Assembly: GCA_030770535.1 (NCBI GenBank)
Contig: JASVEC010000066.1
Span: forward strand, 1 to 64,000
From: Batkoa obscura
Taxonomy: Eukaryota > Entomophthoromycota > Entomophthoromycetes > Entomophthorales > Batkoaceae
DNA length: 64,000 nucleotides
Direction of reading: 5' to 3'
The notes under the pieces: generated by a model
Told to the model about the DNA's origin: nothing
The model's database searches: none
Seen by the model: only the letters and a program-made list of their open reading frames with translations
Made by a program: the position numbers and the translations under genes
Shown: piece after piece, positions 12,193-23,790 of the stretch
How the letters are laid out: each line of letters begins with the position of its first letter
Numbering within the stretch: position 1 is the stretch's first letter

Positions 12193-14540
12193 CATCATTT
12201 TACGATCTTGTATTTATATTATTTATGAGGGTTATTTTTACTGAATAAATTATTTATGTTCTAATTAATATTTTTGTAATTTTTTCATTCTTCTATTGAA
12301 AACTTGGTAGATCTCAACACATTAAGTATTTTTATAAACAACCTAATATTTTTAATAAAACAATTTGTAGGTGTATACAGTTGCAATAGTGAAGAAGTTA
12401 CTACAAAGGTATTCATATTTTTAGCTAAAATAAATATCAATTGAAAAGTATTCTATATTAAAAAATTCAAATATAAAAATAACAGTTATAAACAACATGA
12501 ATAGCTTAATATTATTTTTATAAAAAAGAGAGTAGATTAAAATATCTAACAGTAAAATAACATTTTATTATAAGATATTTAACATTGGATTGGCTATATG
12601 ATGGTTTTTTTTTAGTTTTATTATTTTTTCGATCTTTTAAGCACTATTTAAGCAGAAAAATCAACAGAATTCAAACACAAATACATCTCCATATCATGAT
12701 TTAAGAATATTATAGCTCTTACACTATTTGAAATCATATAAAATCTACAGTGGAGTCGTTACCAAATAGTAACTATTGACAAAGATTTAAAAAATTTAAT
12801 ATAAATTAACAACATCTTAACTTAATGCAAGTCAATAAATAGAAACTTGAATAGTTTGGTCCCCACCCCTTCTTTTGTAAACTTTCTATTTCAGTAAGTG
12901 TATTTAGAAATTTCCTTTTTTTAGATTTAATGCTAAGCAGATTATTAGATTCAGTTATAATAATATCTATTAAGCTAATTTTTGAAGATACAAAATTGAA
13001 ACTAATCATAAGGTAATTTCTAAAGTAATCAAAGATTTCTAAGTAAAAAACTAACCATTGGTTACGATAGAAAATAATTTAATGTTGCAAATCTATACCT
13101 TTACCGCAAAAACACATTCAAAACCTTAGGTTATTTTAGAATTACCTTATAAATCAAATCAAAAACGTTGAGGATTTGCTTTAAAAAAATCTTTTACAGA
13201 ATAAACTTAAACTTCTCCAAATCACATTGTTTTCAACCCTATTTTGAATCTGAAATTTGATTTTAGAATTGAAGTGATCCAAATGCAGCAAAGTAATAAA
13301 AATACATATTTATCAACTTGCAATTTGAATTGCTTTTTTTAATATGATGAAGTGTGATAAACGGTATATTAAAATTTTAACGCTTAATTAGATTTTATAT
13401 TATTTAGAATCTTAATATTAATAATTGTAACTTCTTTTTATTAAATTAGGATTTTTATGTTTTGATTTAACATTAATGATTTAATAAATAGAAAATTTGC
13501 CATTGTTATTATTCTGAATATCCTTAAAAGGCTACATAGTTAAACAATGAAAAAGACAGTCTTGGGCAACGCATTAATTTTTTTAAATTTATATTAGCAT
13601 AAATTTTACTTTTAATTTCCATTATTCAACCTCAGTTGATCTTAAAGATTATATTAATAATATAAATTCTCGATATTTTAATAATAAATTAATAAGTTAC
13701 TGTTGTAATACTTTTTTTGTTAGCCTTCAAATTCATATTCGTTAATTATAAACAATGATATTATCGGTTAATCCCAATAATATGATAACTTATAACTGAT
13801 AGCTCCATGTTATTATCATGATTACATTAAGCAAATCATATGGACTATAAAAGTTTTGATCTATTATATTCAATGTTTTAATCCTTTAGTCCCAAAAGTT
13901 TACTAAGTTACTCCTTTTACCTTTTATATATCCAAATTATATTCAAGGTTATTTGAAGTTAGTCAATTGCTATGGAAAATAAAATCAGTTAAGATAAATA
14001 AGTTTGATTTTATAGTATTTATCAATGATATTAGCATAAAAGATATGGGGTTGTCTGAATTAGTTTCATTATTTTATCCAATTTTAAAAAAAATTGTATT
14101 TTAAAAACTTCGCTTAAACTTCTATAAAATCAAATCTCTTATTAAAATAAAAGTACCTGGAAACAGTTCTAAATCATTCTATTATAGTTTATACTGTAAG
14201 TTAGTTGAATTTCTACTAGATCTTAAATACATATTCTTATAAAACTTTATCGAGAGGCATTTATTATCGACTGCTTTACAACCAACATTGCATATTTTTT
14301 ATCAAATAAATAAACTATTTTAATGTTATAATTACATTATTAATATATTGCCAAGTTAACAAATAGCTGCATGGGAGGGAGTGGTTAGCCCCAAAACTAT
14401 AATTAACCATCCTTATATAGTACAAGTAATAATAGTTTTTACATATTATTACAGTTACTTGTTCTTTGGCTATTTATTAACTTAGCTATTAATAACTTAA
14501 GTAATCTTAACATTTAATAGTCTATTTCTATCATTCAACA
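12193..14540. other. Gene-poor spacer
   Basis: Contains a worn MITE at 12595 and a MITE-like end near 14044 (ATGGGGTTGT). The minus-strand open frame at 12806-13009 shows no recognisable motif. No intact gene is seen. Confidence 0.55.
12595..12694 (-). mobile_element. Family A MITE, worn
   Basis: CTATATGATGGTTTTTTTTT at one end, TTTTAAGCACTATTTAAGCA in the centre, ATACATCTCCATATC at the other end. Confidence 0.7.
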
Positions 14541-14650
14541 AACCACTTACTTGTTTAGTAAATATCGAAAATTTTAAATTCTCTGTTATCTTCGTAAGGT
14601 AAGCTGGAATTGATCTTTTAATTTTTCTATTTTCTATAGACTCTATAACT

Positions 14651-15861
14651 TTAATTGGAGCTGTATCGCTTTTTTTTTGATATATCAGATACTGAATAAC
14701 AATGTAGTTTATTGTTATGTTTAATAAAGTGTAAATACTTCTTAATGCTCCGCATCTCTATTATTCTTTTTGTATTTTTGTTTCTTTTATACTTTTTAAA
14801 AATTATATCTGTTTTCCGATTATTAACAGTCGAGTTATTAATTTTATTATGCTCGCAAATAAAAGCCTCAAATCTTGAAATTAATTGATTGATATCTTCT
14901 ATTTTACCTAACGCTTTAAAACTACTTTTCCATTTTGAAAGGTTTCCAAAATGTCCATCAACTATACTTTTTCCATGATCCTCAGCAAAAAAATTAAGAT
15001 TAACATTCAAACTACTATTTATTTTATGAATTTCTTTAAACATATAATATAAGAACTCTTGGGATCTAAAATGATTTCCTGTATCTGCCCATATATTAAT
15101 TTTTGTAAACTTTTAAATAAAAGCTCTGTAGACATTAAATCGATTAAACAATCTCCTGCATATGCTGAATCATGATTTAATATTTCAGATAAATAATTAA
15201 AGTAAACTTTGCCTATTGTTTTATCATCTTTTAAATATAAAACACCAAAACCTAATATTGATATAGCTTGTTTGTTATGATGATCTAAATTTATTAAATC
15301 TGGTCTTGTTCCTATTTCCATATTTTGTTTAAAGTCTAAAATCATTATACAACTTCTACTATTTAATTTTTTAATAGTTTCATTAAATGTGTTTTTTTGA
15401 GTATCAACACAGAATTTATATAATTTGTATAATGGGGATGTTTTTTTGTGTTTAAGAATTTTAGTAACAATCTTTCTACTCAAACAGTGTTTAAAAAATG
15501 GAAAAATGATGAAATCAAAAAAAACATCCTCTAATTTTTCTTCTTCATTGAAAATTTCTTCTATCTCTGCTTTGTTTTTTATTGCTGTATTTATTTTATT
15601 TTCAAATAACTTTTTTCTGACTGTATACTGGGCACATATGTTACATAGATCCGTTTTTCTTCCTAGATTTTTGAAATTACTTGGTATATATTTAAAAAAC
15701 GTTGACCTGGCTACTGCTTTGTCTCTTAGATCATTCAGATATTTACTGTATATCATTCTTCTACTTTTATTTAATATATATATATTATCTGATGAATATT
15801 TACTATCATTATTTTTTTTGTTAAATTTTGATGATGTGAAATATCGCTTTGTCAGTTCCAT
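14651..15861 (-). pseudogene. DDE-type transposase of a DNA transposon, broken
   Basis: Minus-strand transposase-like coding region. The N-terminal part has a Cys pair (LCNICAQY). The core has MILDFKQN (first Asp), then INIWADTGNHFRSQEF (second Asp) and FFAEDHGKSIVDGHFG (Glu) with conserved His/Gly, so the parts of a DD-E catalytic site are visible. From memory, the HGKS-x-VDGHFG block occurs in transposase-like proteins of early-diverging fungi; the superfamily was not assigned. The two frames meet near 15100, where one frameshift separates the second Asp block from the upstream part. A family A MITE is inserted in frame at 15430-15532. The first nine codons come from a solo LTR that cut the 5' end at 15834/15835. 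No terminal repeats of its own were found. It is unlikely to be active. Confidence 0.75.
15430..15532 (+). mobile_element. Family A MITE inside the transposase
   Basis: Reads ATGGGGATGTTTTTTTGTG to AAAACATCCTCTA. Read on the transposase strand, it stays open in the host frame and adds a stretch (FFDFIIFPFFKHCLSRKIV) foreign to the transposase. Confidence 0.88.
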
Positions 15862-16298
15862 GGTTAATTATAGCATAACAATTGCCTAAGCTGCTGTGTT
15901 CTTGAGTTCAGATAAAATCAATCCCATGTTCTTAGTTTGATTTGATATGAGAATTTCTATCTTCATCTCAAAGAATATTCTCCCCTCGTTTTGATATTTA
16001 TACTTATCGGAGTATAAAGGAGATTATAAAACATAATAGTTCGAGACTTTTTAACTGAATTATTACCTGATATCTCGAACATTTAATAAAGCCACTAAGT
16101 TTTCTTAATAGTATTTTACATAGGTTTTACATTAGTATTGTCTATTCTATTTGTCTTATATAGCTTGTAACCTATTACGTGCTATTCCTCATAACCCAAG
16201 TCTATCTTAGTCACATAAACTAAGACCTTTCGACTTATAGTGTAGTCAACCCAGCAATAGCTGTTCTTGACTCCAAACCCTGAGTACCAGATTTCACA
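15835..16298 (+). mobile_element. Solo LTR of the Ty3/gypsy element
   Basis: A 464-bp copy running TGTGAAATATCGC to CCAGATTTCACA with a 4-bp target duplication ATGA on both sides. It is the same sequence family as the 3' LTR at 56930-57329. It sits at the 5' edge of the transposase. It looks whole as an LTR; the internal region is absent. Confidence 0.9.
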
Positions 16299-16430
16299 AT
16301 GAAATAGTTGAATCATTTATTAAATATTGTACAACAGTTCAATTTACTCATCTTTAATTTTTTTTGTGTTTTTAATAATAGGTTGTAATTTTGATACTTT
16401 ATTACTATTGTTACTTATTTTTGAATAATC

Positions 16431-16535
16431 ATATGGGGATGTATTTTTGTGTTTAAGAATTTTACTAATAATTTTTCCGCTCAAATAGCGCTTAAAAATC
16501 GAAAAAATAATGAAGTCAAAAAAAACACTCCCATA
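16431..16535 (+). mobile_element. Family A MITE
   Basis: Near-consensus copy: CATATGGGGATGTATTTTTG, CTCAAATAGCGCTTAAAA, AAACACTCCCATATTG. Confidence 0.9.
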
Positions 16536-16592
16536 TTGATTTTTATTTATATTAAACCCAAAACTTTTACATTCATCAAAAGAATATGGGGA

Positions 16593-17056
16593 TGTGAAAT
16601 CTGGTACTCAGGGTTTGGAGTCAAGAACAGCTATTGCTGGGTTGACTACACTATAAGTCGAAAGGTCTTAGTTTATGTGACTAAGATAGACTTGGGTTAT
16701 GAGGAATAGCACGTAATAGGTTACAAGCTATATAAGACAAATAGAATAGACAATACTAATGTAAAACCTATGTAAAATACTATTAAGAAAACTTAGTGGC
16801 TTTATTAAATGTTCGAGATATCAGGTAATAATTCAGTTAAAAAGTCTCGAACTATTATACTATGTAAACTCTTTTATACTCTGAAAAGCATAAATATCAA
16901 AATGAGAAGATAATATTCTTTTGGATGGAGCTAGAAGTTCTCATAACAAATCAAAATAAGAACATGGGATTGATTTCCTCTGAGCTCGAGAATACAACAG
17001 CTTAGGCGATTGTTATGTTATAATTAACCATGGGACTGACAAAGCGATATTTCACA
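16593..17056 (-). mobile_element. Solo LTR inserted into a family A MITE
   Basis: A 464-bp LTR in the reverse orientation, flanked by the 4-bp duplication GGGA. The target was a family A MITE: its first bases (ATATGGGGA) lie left of the LTR and the rest continues from 17057. The LTR is therefore younger than that MITE copy. Confidence 0.92.
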
Positions 17057-17157
17057 GGGATGTATTTTTGTGTTCAAGAATTTTACTAACAAATTTTCCA
17101 CTCAAATAGCGCTTAAAAAATGGAAAAAGTAATGAAGTCAAAAAAAACACTCCCATA
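17057..17157 (+). mobile_element. Family A MITE, split by a solo LTR
   Basis: Main part of the copy whose left end lies at about 16584-16592. It is followed after 7 nt by a second copy in the opposite orientation. Confidence 0.9.
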
Positions 17158-17164
17158 GGTTCAG

Positions 17165-17273
17165 TATATGGGAGTGTTTTTTTTGACTTCATTACTTTTT
17201 CCATTTTTTAAGCGCTATTTGAGTGGAAAATTTGTTAGTAAAATTCTTAAACACAAAAATACATCCCCCTATA
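17165..17273 (-). mobile_element. Family A MITE, inverted partner
   Basis: Runs TATATGGGAGTGTTTTTTTT to AATACATCCCCCTATAG. It is nearly a perfect inverted copy of 17057-17157. Confidence 0.9.
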
Positions 17274-18144
17274 GTTGATAATAACGCTACTTGTTGATTT
17301 TTATTTCTTGTTTCCCTCAAAGCACTAATTTTAGACATTGGTTTATTAAGTTTATTGTTATTGGTAATAAACTTTGATGATATCTTTTCTTTGTTTTGTT
17401 TTATTATAAAATTCCATAAACCTTGGATTATTATAATTAGCTCTTAAAATTGACGTAAATGAATTACAATGTTTATATTGTGTACTCCTCCCTATTGTAT
17501 TGAAATCTTCAAAAATTCCATTTCGAAGTTATGAAAATTCGCATTTTATTTTTATTTCAACAAAAAATAAAGCCAAATAACTGTATTTATATAATTATAT
17601 ATTATATATCTATTAAGTATCTAACAGAACTAACATAAAACATAGAATTAGGAAAATTACTTATTTAAGAAAAAGAAATAATTAAAATAAGTTTTAAATA
17701 GAGAGATTTAATTTAGGCTTTTTAGATTTAACCGTCACATTAGACACGAATTTAAAATTTTAAAATTTGGATTGACTTCCAAATAAGTTCTGAAACCAAT
17801 TCGGACAACCCCATATTAAAAATAGTAAAAATCATTAAAAAAATTTATTTGCCACTTTGGCTTTTTCTCAAACAGTTTTAAAAATTTAAAAATGCTTGTA
17901 TTTACTTATTTATTAAAGTTATAAAAAATACTTGACTTATCTTTATTTTTATATTTCTGTTTTTACTCTTAAATCTTTTAATATATTTTTATATAATGAA
18001 TTGTTTTAAATAATATTAAATAAAAAAGCAAAAATTTAATATATAAAATATAGTGTAAAATAAAGTGTTACATTCGTAATTACGATTATATTTTAATAAA
18101 TCAATTGGTTAATAGTTTCGAATTATATTTGTATAATAAAAATC
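17274..18144. other. AT-rich spacer
   Basis: No gene or repeat recognised. Confidence 0.5.
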
Positions 18145-18245
18145 ATATGGGGATGTATTTTTTTGCTTAAGAATTGTATTAATAATCTTTCCGCTTAAAT
18201 AGCGCTCAAAAAATGGAAAAATAGAACTAAGATACGCTCATATAC
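18145..18245 (+). mobile_element. Family A MITE
   Basis: ATATGGGGATGTATTTTTTT to the decayed right end GATACGCTCATATA. Confidence 0.8.
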
Positions 18246-18372
18246 AGGTTTCTATTTTTTATTTTTACTTTATTTTTTAAGCTTTTTAGCTTTTTTTATA
18301 TTATATAAAACTTAATGCTTAAAATCTAGTTGTCTTATATTAATAAAAAGCCGAAAATTAAAATAATAACTT

Positions 18373-18855
18373 TGTGGAATCTGATACTCAGTGGTTGGAG
18401 TCAAAAGCAGTTCTTGCTTGGTTGCCTAGCTGTAAGTCGAAGAGTCTTAGTTTATGTAACTAAGATAGACTTGAATTATGAAGAATAGCACGTAATGTGT
18501 TATAAACTATATTATAAACTATGTTATAAACTATGTAAGATAAATAGAATAGACAATACTATTGTAAAATCTATGTAAAATACTATCAGAAAGATTTAGT
18601 GACTTTATTGGAGATACGAAATATTAGGGAATAATTCAGTTAAAAACCTTGAGCTACTATGTTCTAAAACCTCCTTTATACTCTAACAAGTATAGATATT
18701 AAAACGAGAGGATAATCTTTTTTGGAATGAAATTGGAAATTCTCATAGCAAACCAAAATAAGGGTTTGGGATTGATTGCCTCAAAACTTGAGAACACAAC
18801 TTAAGTAATTTTTATGTTATAATCAATCATAGAGCTGACGAAGCGATATTTCACA
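18373..18855 (-). mobile_element. Solo LTR, variant subfamily
   Basis: TGTGGAATCTGATACTCAG to CGATATTTCACA, 483 bp, with a 5-bp flanking duplication AACTT. More diverged than the copies at 15.8 and 16.6 kb, with extra TATAAACTA units inside; older. Confidence 0.85.
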
Positions 18856-19189
18856 AACTTGTTAAAAAAATATAAAGTATGAAAAAAGTTTTTTAAAAAA
18901 ATACAAGATTATATTAACAATAGAAATAAATAAATAAATAAAAGGAATACTTATATTAAAAAGCTAAAGATATAAATAAATAATTGTTATTTACAATATT
19001 ATAATTCTAAGTAAAGTTGATAAAATAGTTATCCAATAAAAATTATTTAATATAATTACAAGAGTTTTTCCAGTTATAAATAAAGTATGAAATTTAATAC
19101 TCAATAATAAAAAATATTACTATAAAATTCTTATAAAGTACTATAAAACTTAACACTTTGTTAAAAAACATAATATTGATAGTTTGAAA

Positions 19190-19402
19190 AAGTTTTAAGT
19201 TATTATGTTAAGAATTTTATATATATCAACTAGGCAGCTGTATATAAAAAACATAATAATAGTTATTTTCCATTATAGCTACTAAGTATAAGTATCAAAA
19301 TATAAAGATGGTGATCTTTATAATTAGGTAGTAACGATTCTTATAATAAAATTAAATAAAAAACTTTAGATTAATTGCATTTGAATTTAGAAACGCAATA
19401 AC
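19190..19402 (-). mobile_element. Old LTR fragment
   Basis: Faint similarity to the inner half of the LTR (AAGTATAAGTATCAAAAT followed by an AATTCTCATA-like segment). It abuts the next LTR copy. Confidence 0.35.
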
Positions 19403-19745
19403 TGTGAAATATCATTTTTTCAGCTCTATGATTGACTTAAAACTCACTTGAGTTGTTGTGTTCTCAAGCTCAGGGACAACCAATCCCAATCCTCTTATTT
19501 TAGTTTTCTGAGAATTTCTGTCGTGTGATTCCGAAGGACATTATCTGCTTGTATCAATAGCTATACTTGTTAGAGTATAAAAGAGATTTTATAACATAGT
19601 TTATAATATAGTTTATAACACATTACGTGCTATTCTTCATAATTCAAGTCTATCTTAGTTACATAAACTAAGACTCTTCGACTTACAGCTAGGCAACCAA
19701 GCAAGAACTGCTTTTGACTCCAACCACTGAGTATCAGATTTCACA
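19403..19745 (+). mobile_element. LTR copy, shortened
   Basis: 343 bp from TGTGAAATATCATT to TATCAGATTTCACA. It belongs to the same variant subfamily as 18373-18855 and lies in the opposite orientation. No clear target duplication. Confidence 0.8.
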
Positions 19746-20249
19746 ACTTTTAACAATAAAATCATCTAAAGCTAATTAAATTTGTATGCAAATTACAGTT
19801 AAATTAATTATAAAACTACAATTAATTTATAAATAATTTTAAATTTAAAAGTAATAAATAAGCAAGTAGCTTATAATGAGTAATAACTTGCTTAAAATAA
19901 CTTTAGATTTAATATTTAATATTTAATTATAATTAAAAATGTGTGTTTTTTTTTAAATGCTTTAATAATCAAATTAGAAGCAATACTTTAAGTAACCAGC
20001 TTATTTTTTAATTTATTTAAAAGCAGCAATTGGAACAAGCTTACTTTCTGCTCTCATCTATAGTTTTTTAAAATACGCCAAGCTTTTTAATATTGATTTA
20101 TAAAAAATTAAATAATAAAAAGCTATAAATTGCACTAAATGTTTAAAAATGAATCAGGCAATAAATATAGAAATTCACATTAAACTAGAATAAAATAAAA
20201 CAAGTTACATTTATAGTGAAAACTAACAGTTTAATTCTATTAATAAACT
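19746..20249. other. AT-rich spacer
   Basis: No gene or repeat recognised. Confidence 0.5.
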
Positions 20250-20905
20250 TTAAGGAGCGATTTAAAAAATTGCGGGACCATTGATAAAAGGGATAAAATG
20301 GCGACTATAAGGGATTTATAAAGTTGAAAATGAAGCGCTTGGTTATTATTTAGTTAGAACTTTACAGTTACTAAATGGAAGTGAATAATATAGTCATGAT
20401 TTTCTTTAAAAGTCTTGAAAACCCGAAGCTTAAGTACTTTATCAAACATAAAAATGAATAAACAAGACCTGGTTAACTGTGTCATGGGAAGTCATCTTTA
20501 TAACTTTTTAAAAGAATTAATAGATAAAGGCGATAGCAACCGAGTGAATAAGATAGATTTGGTGATACTAACGCTTTTATCGAAACTAGAACTTTATAAT
20601 TGTTGAATAGAAATGGACGATATGACAGCTTTAAAGGATAATTCCTAAATTAAGGCGAAATTTTTTGGTAAAAGGAATAAAATTAAGTGATACTATTGCG
20701 TTTATTCAAGTTGGAAATGTAAATGTTTAACTAAGAGTTAAAACTGGAACTTTATAGTTGTTAGGTTGATGGGAATGATTAAGTAACTTTGAAGAATAGA
20801 CATGAAATTAAGGCGACGTTGTTGAGTAAAAGAAGTATAATTAGGCGAATATTATTGTATTTATTCAGATATATGAATGTGACTATGATCTCAAATGACG
20901 AAAAT
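20250..20905 (+). repeat. Degenerate tandem repeat, unit about 150-180 nt
   Basis: Three to four diverged units share the blocks AAATTAAGGCGA (20650, 20810), GTTGAAAATGAA/GTTGGAAATGTA, and AGAACTTTACAGTTACT, AGAACTTTATAATTGTTGA, GGAACTTTATAGTTGTTAG (20359, 20588, 20744). The open frames at 20415-20606 and 20789-20971 fall in this repeat and are probably not genes. Confidence 0.5.
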
Positions 20906-21351
20906 AAATTTAACATTTATAAGTACTATACTAACGCTCAGATAATATTGTTCTCATTATATTGTTTTTAAGTATTAAACCTCTCGGATATTGGGTAAAT
21001 TTATACCTATTTTGATAAGGTTTAATATTAATGATTTAAAAATCCATGATACTTATTAACAAAAAATTCACTTATTAAATTTGGACCAATCTTTTTTCTA
21101 AATTAAATTAAATTAATAGCAATTAAGAACATTGAACAAGTGTATTAACCGGTTATCATTGGTAACTTTAAGTGTTTAGACTAAATGATAGGTTTAAAAT
21201 AAAGTAAAGAATTAATTTATTAATTTTGATCACTTAAATTCATACGGTTGAATTATAAAATAAAAGTTCTTTTTGAACAAAGTTACAAAGAAAAGTCCAA
21301 GGATGATTGAATAAGGAGCTTATTGAACAAAATATGGACTATTAAAAAAAG

Positions 21352-21359
21352 TATAAAAA
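21352..21359 (+). promoter_or_regulatory. TATA box of WOPR gene 4
   Basis: TATAAAAA lies 72 nt before the ATG at 21424. Confidence 0.5.
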
Positions 21360-21423
21360 GAATCCTTTCTAACTTCTAAAAAATTCAATTAACTTATTAA
21401 GTATTATATATATAAAAATAAGA

Positions 21424-22215
21424 ATGGAATTTAAAGGACACATAAAAACAATTTTTGATGCGTTTGTATTAGGAGAAGCTGTGAATCAATGTGAAATCAA
21501 GGGAGTAGTTGTACGTCCCGATATAAGTAAAAGAAGTAAAATATATCATGGTATGACAATAGTATATAACGAAACAGTCAGTGGAATTAAGAGATGGACG
21601 GATGGTAAAGTATGGTCCACCAGTAAATTCTATAACGGTTTTTTTGTATATGAAGATAAATCGTTGACAACTAATATGGACAATAGTGAATTAAAATTAT
21701 TTAAAAAAGTATTAACGATGGTATCTCCTACTAACCAACATATTCATATTATCAATTATTTTTACAATGATACAGCAAGAGATGATAATGTTAGTAAGTT
21801 AAAACGACCTATGGATTATCCATTAAAAAATATGTCGAGTATTATAACAAATGCTAAAAAATATCGATATTTTAAATGTTTTCGTTCGAAATCGAGTTTA
21901 TGGAAAAAATTGTATTATGCTCCAGAAGTAGAAAGAAATATGGCGATGGGCACAGATAAGGAGATTAAAATATTTAAACCTAAATATTTTAATAAGAGTA
22001 CTAGTCGATTCAATGTAAATAATATGGACAGTTTATCTGATAAAAGTAGTAGTTCAAGTGAAGTTAGATCACTAAATCATTTATCTATCTCCCCCGTTCG
22101 ATTACCTTCTATTTCTTTTCTGTTAAATATTGAAGGGGATATCAGTAACTCAAAATTAGATACAAGGTCCCCATTTGATATACAACAGATTGAAAAATTT
22201 CATCCAAGTTTTTAG
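21424..22215 (+). CDS. WOPR (Gti1/Pac2) family transcription regulator 4
   Basis: A 263-residue intronless protein. WOPR half one covers residues 3-80 (FKGHIKTIFDAFVLGEA, YHGMTIVYNETVSGIKRWTD, GKVWSTSKFYNGFFVYED). Half two covers about 100-170 (IHIINYFYND, YRYFKCFRSKSSLWKKLYY). After the domain comes a Ser-rich stretch (SDKSSSSSEVRS) and the motif RLPSISFLLNIEG, the clearest example of the LPSI-type tail motif shared by several WOPR proteins in this window. It has the full KRWTDG core. Family members bind DNA through both halves as one unit, and both are complete here. Confidence 0.94.
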   Translation: MEFKGHIKTIFDAFVLGEAVNQCEIKGVVVRPDISKRSKIYHGMTIVYNETVSGIKRWTDGKVWSTSKFYNGFFVYEDKSLTTNMDNSELKLFKKVLTMVSPTNQHIHIINYFYNDTARDDNVSKLKRPMDYPLKNMSSIITNAKKYRYFKCFRSKSSLWKKLYYAPEVERNMAMGTDKEIKIFKPKYFNKSTSRFNVNNMDSLSDKSSSSSEVRSLNHLSISPVRLPSISFLLNIEGDISNSKLDTRSPFDIQQIEKFHPSF

Positions 22216-22557
22216 TTATTTATAAAGACTTGGCAATTTCCTATTTATTCTTTATTATTAAAAATAAAATCTATTTTTATCTATATATTTCCATTTTACA
22301 AATTTGATGTATCTTTTATTTATTTATAACCTATTATCTATGGAAACTTCATAGCTATTCTTAAATGTTCTTTTACTGTTCAAAAAGAAAATAAAAATAA
22401 ATTATAAATCAATCCTTAAAACTTAATTAAGGTTCGCGTTTAATCCAATAGTTTTCTATTGATTTGTAATAATTTTTAAATCATACTAATGTCAAGTGTT
22501 TATTTTTGAAATAATATTGTAAATTACTATAATTATTTCATTACTTCCTTCTATCTT

Positions 22558-22672
22558 TTATCAAACGTTTGGTATGTTTTTTACTATCTTACTCGATACT
22601 AAAATTAATATATTATACAGGAGTAAAATAGTATATCCTTTTTTTAAAATATACCAAATGTTTGATTAAAGA
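22558..22672. repeat. Inverted repeat, about 115 bp hairpin
   Basis: The arm TATCAAACGTTTGGTATGTT is matched, with few mismatches, by the inverse of AATATACCAAATGTTTGATT. Probably a single-copy MITE relic of another family. Confidence 0.6.
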
Positions 22673-23714
22673 TATACACATCATACTAGACTATAAAATA
22701 GTTATAAAAGTAGTAATAAAATTCAAAAATTTATTTAAAAGGTTGAAATGTGATCAATAGTGAAACTTTCTTTTCATTTTCATTTTCATTTGTTTCGATT
22801 TTTGTCGAAAATTTACTTTGTACTTTAGCCAAGCTTTTAAGTTTTGATCAAAATTTATAGATATTGATCAATTTTAATCACTTAATTTGTAGTTAATATA
22901 TTTCTGTTAAAATATGTCAGAAAAAAGTACAAAAATACAAACTACTATATGCTGAAAAAGGGGGTGCTTTTTTGCACAATATTCTGATAAAAAGCAAATT
23001 ACATTTGAATAAAAATATGACGTTTTAGACAAAAAGAATTACTTCAACACTTTCTATTAATAAAAAGCAGCAAGGCATAATATTTTAAACAATAAATTTT
23101 TATTTACTTTTTAATTTTAAATCTATATTTTATTATATGATATTTTATTATCTTTAAGAGTTATATTTAAAGTCATACTCTACATGAATGTGTTTTTCAA
23201 TATCTTTGTTTTATATAAATTTTAATCACTACTATGTGAAAAATATCAATTGTTCTTACCTTTTTGACTAAAAAAATCAAGTCGTTATTAGTTGCACTAG
23301 TAAGCTCCTTTTACATCTAAAACTATGCTTAAAACTATGTCAAAAAGCTTACTGTTGTTACTCTATATCCTTACCATTTTTTGTTTACCTAAAAAAGAAA
23401 CTCATAAAACAAGCTAATATAAAAGATTTCTAAAATAATTCCAGTTTTTAGCAATAAGCTATCAATTAGAATAGGAACTACTTTCAATGCCCAAAAATAA
23501 AAAGTAATTTGTAAAATTATTGCAATGTTTCAATTTTTTCATCTACTACTCTGAATTTGCTCAAAGAACTAATTACTTTTGAAACCATTTTATTTTAAGT
23601 TAATAGCCTTTTTCTAATGTTTTTCCTAGAAAAATAAAATTCTACCTTTAACAGTAGGATTTATATTTAATGATTAATAAATAATTCAACCCAAGGTTTG
23701 CAATGTCAATGTTT

Positions 23715-23790
23715 TGTTCTCTATAGATTTAACAAACATTTCTATATTCTAGTTTCTTTATAGATTCAACAAACCTTTCTATACTATTTG
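23715..23790 (+). repeat. Imperfect direct repeat
   Basis: Two adjacent copies of a 36-38 nt unit around TATAGATTTAACAAACATTTC and TATAGATTCAACAAACCTTTC, both followed by TATA. Confidence 0.55.

Noticed and set aside
15425-15889. 154-codon plus-strand frame over the transposase
   Set aside because: Antisense shadow; the transposase motifs are on the minus strand.
16449-16709. 86-codon open frame
   Set aside because: Runs from a MITE into a solo LTR; it is repeat-derived and not a gene.
20415-20971. Two short frames upstream of WOPR gene 4
   Set aside because: They fall in a degenerate tandem repeat and show no family motif or matching second exon.
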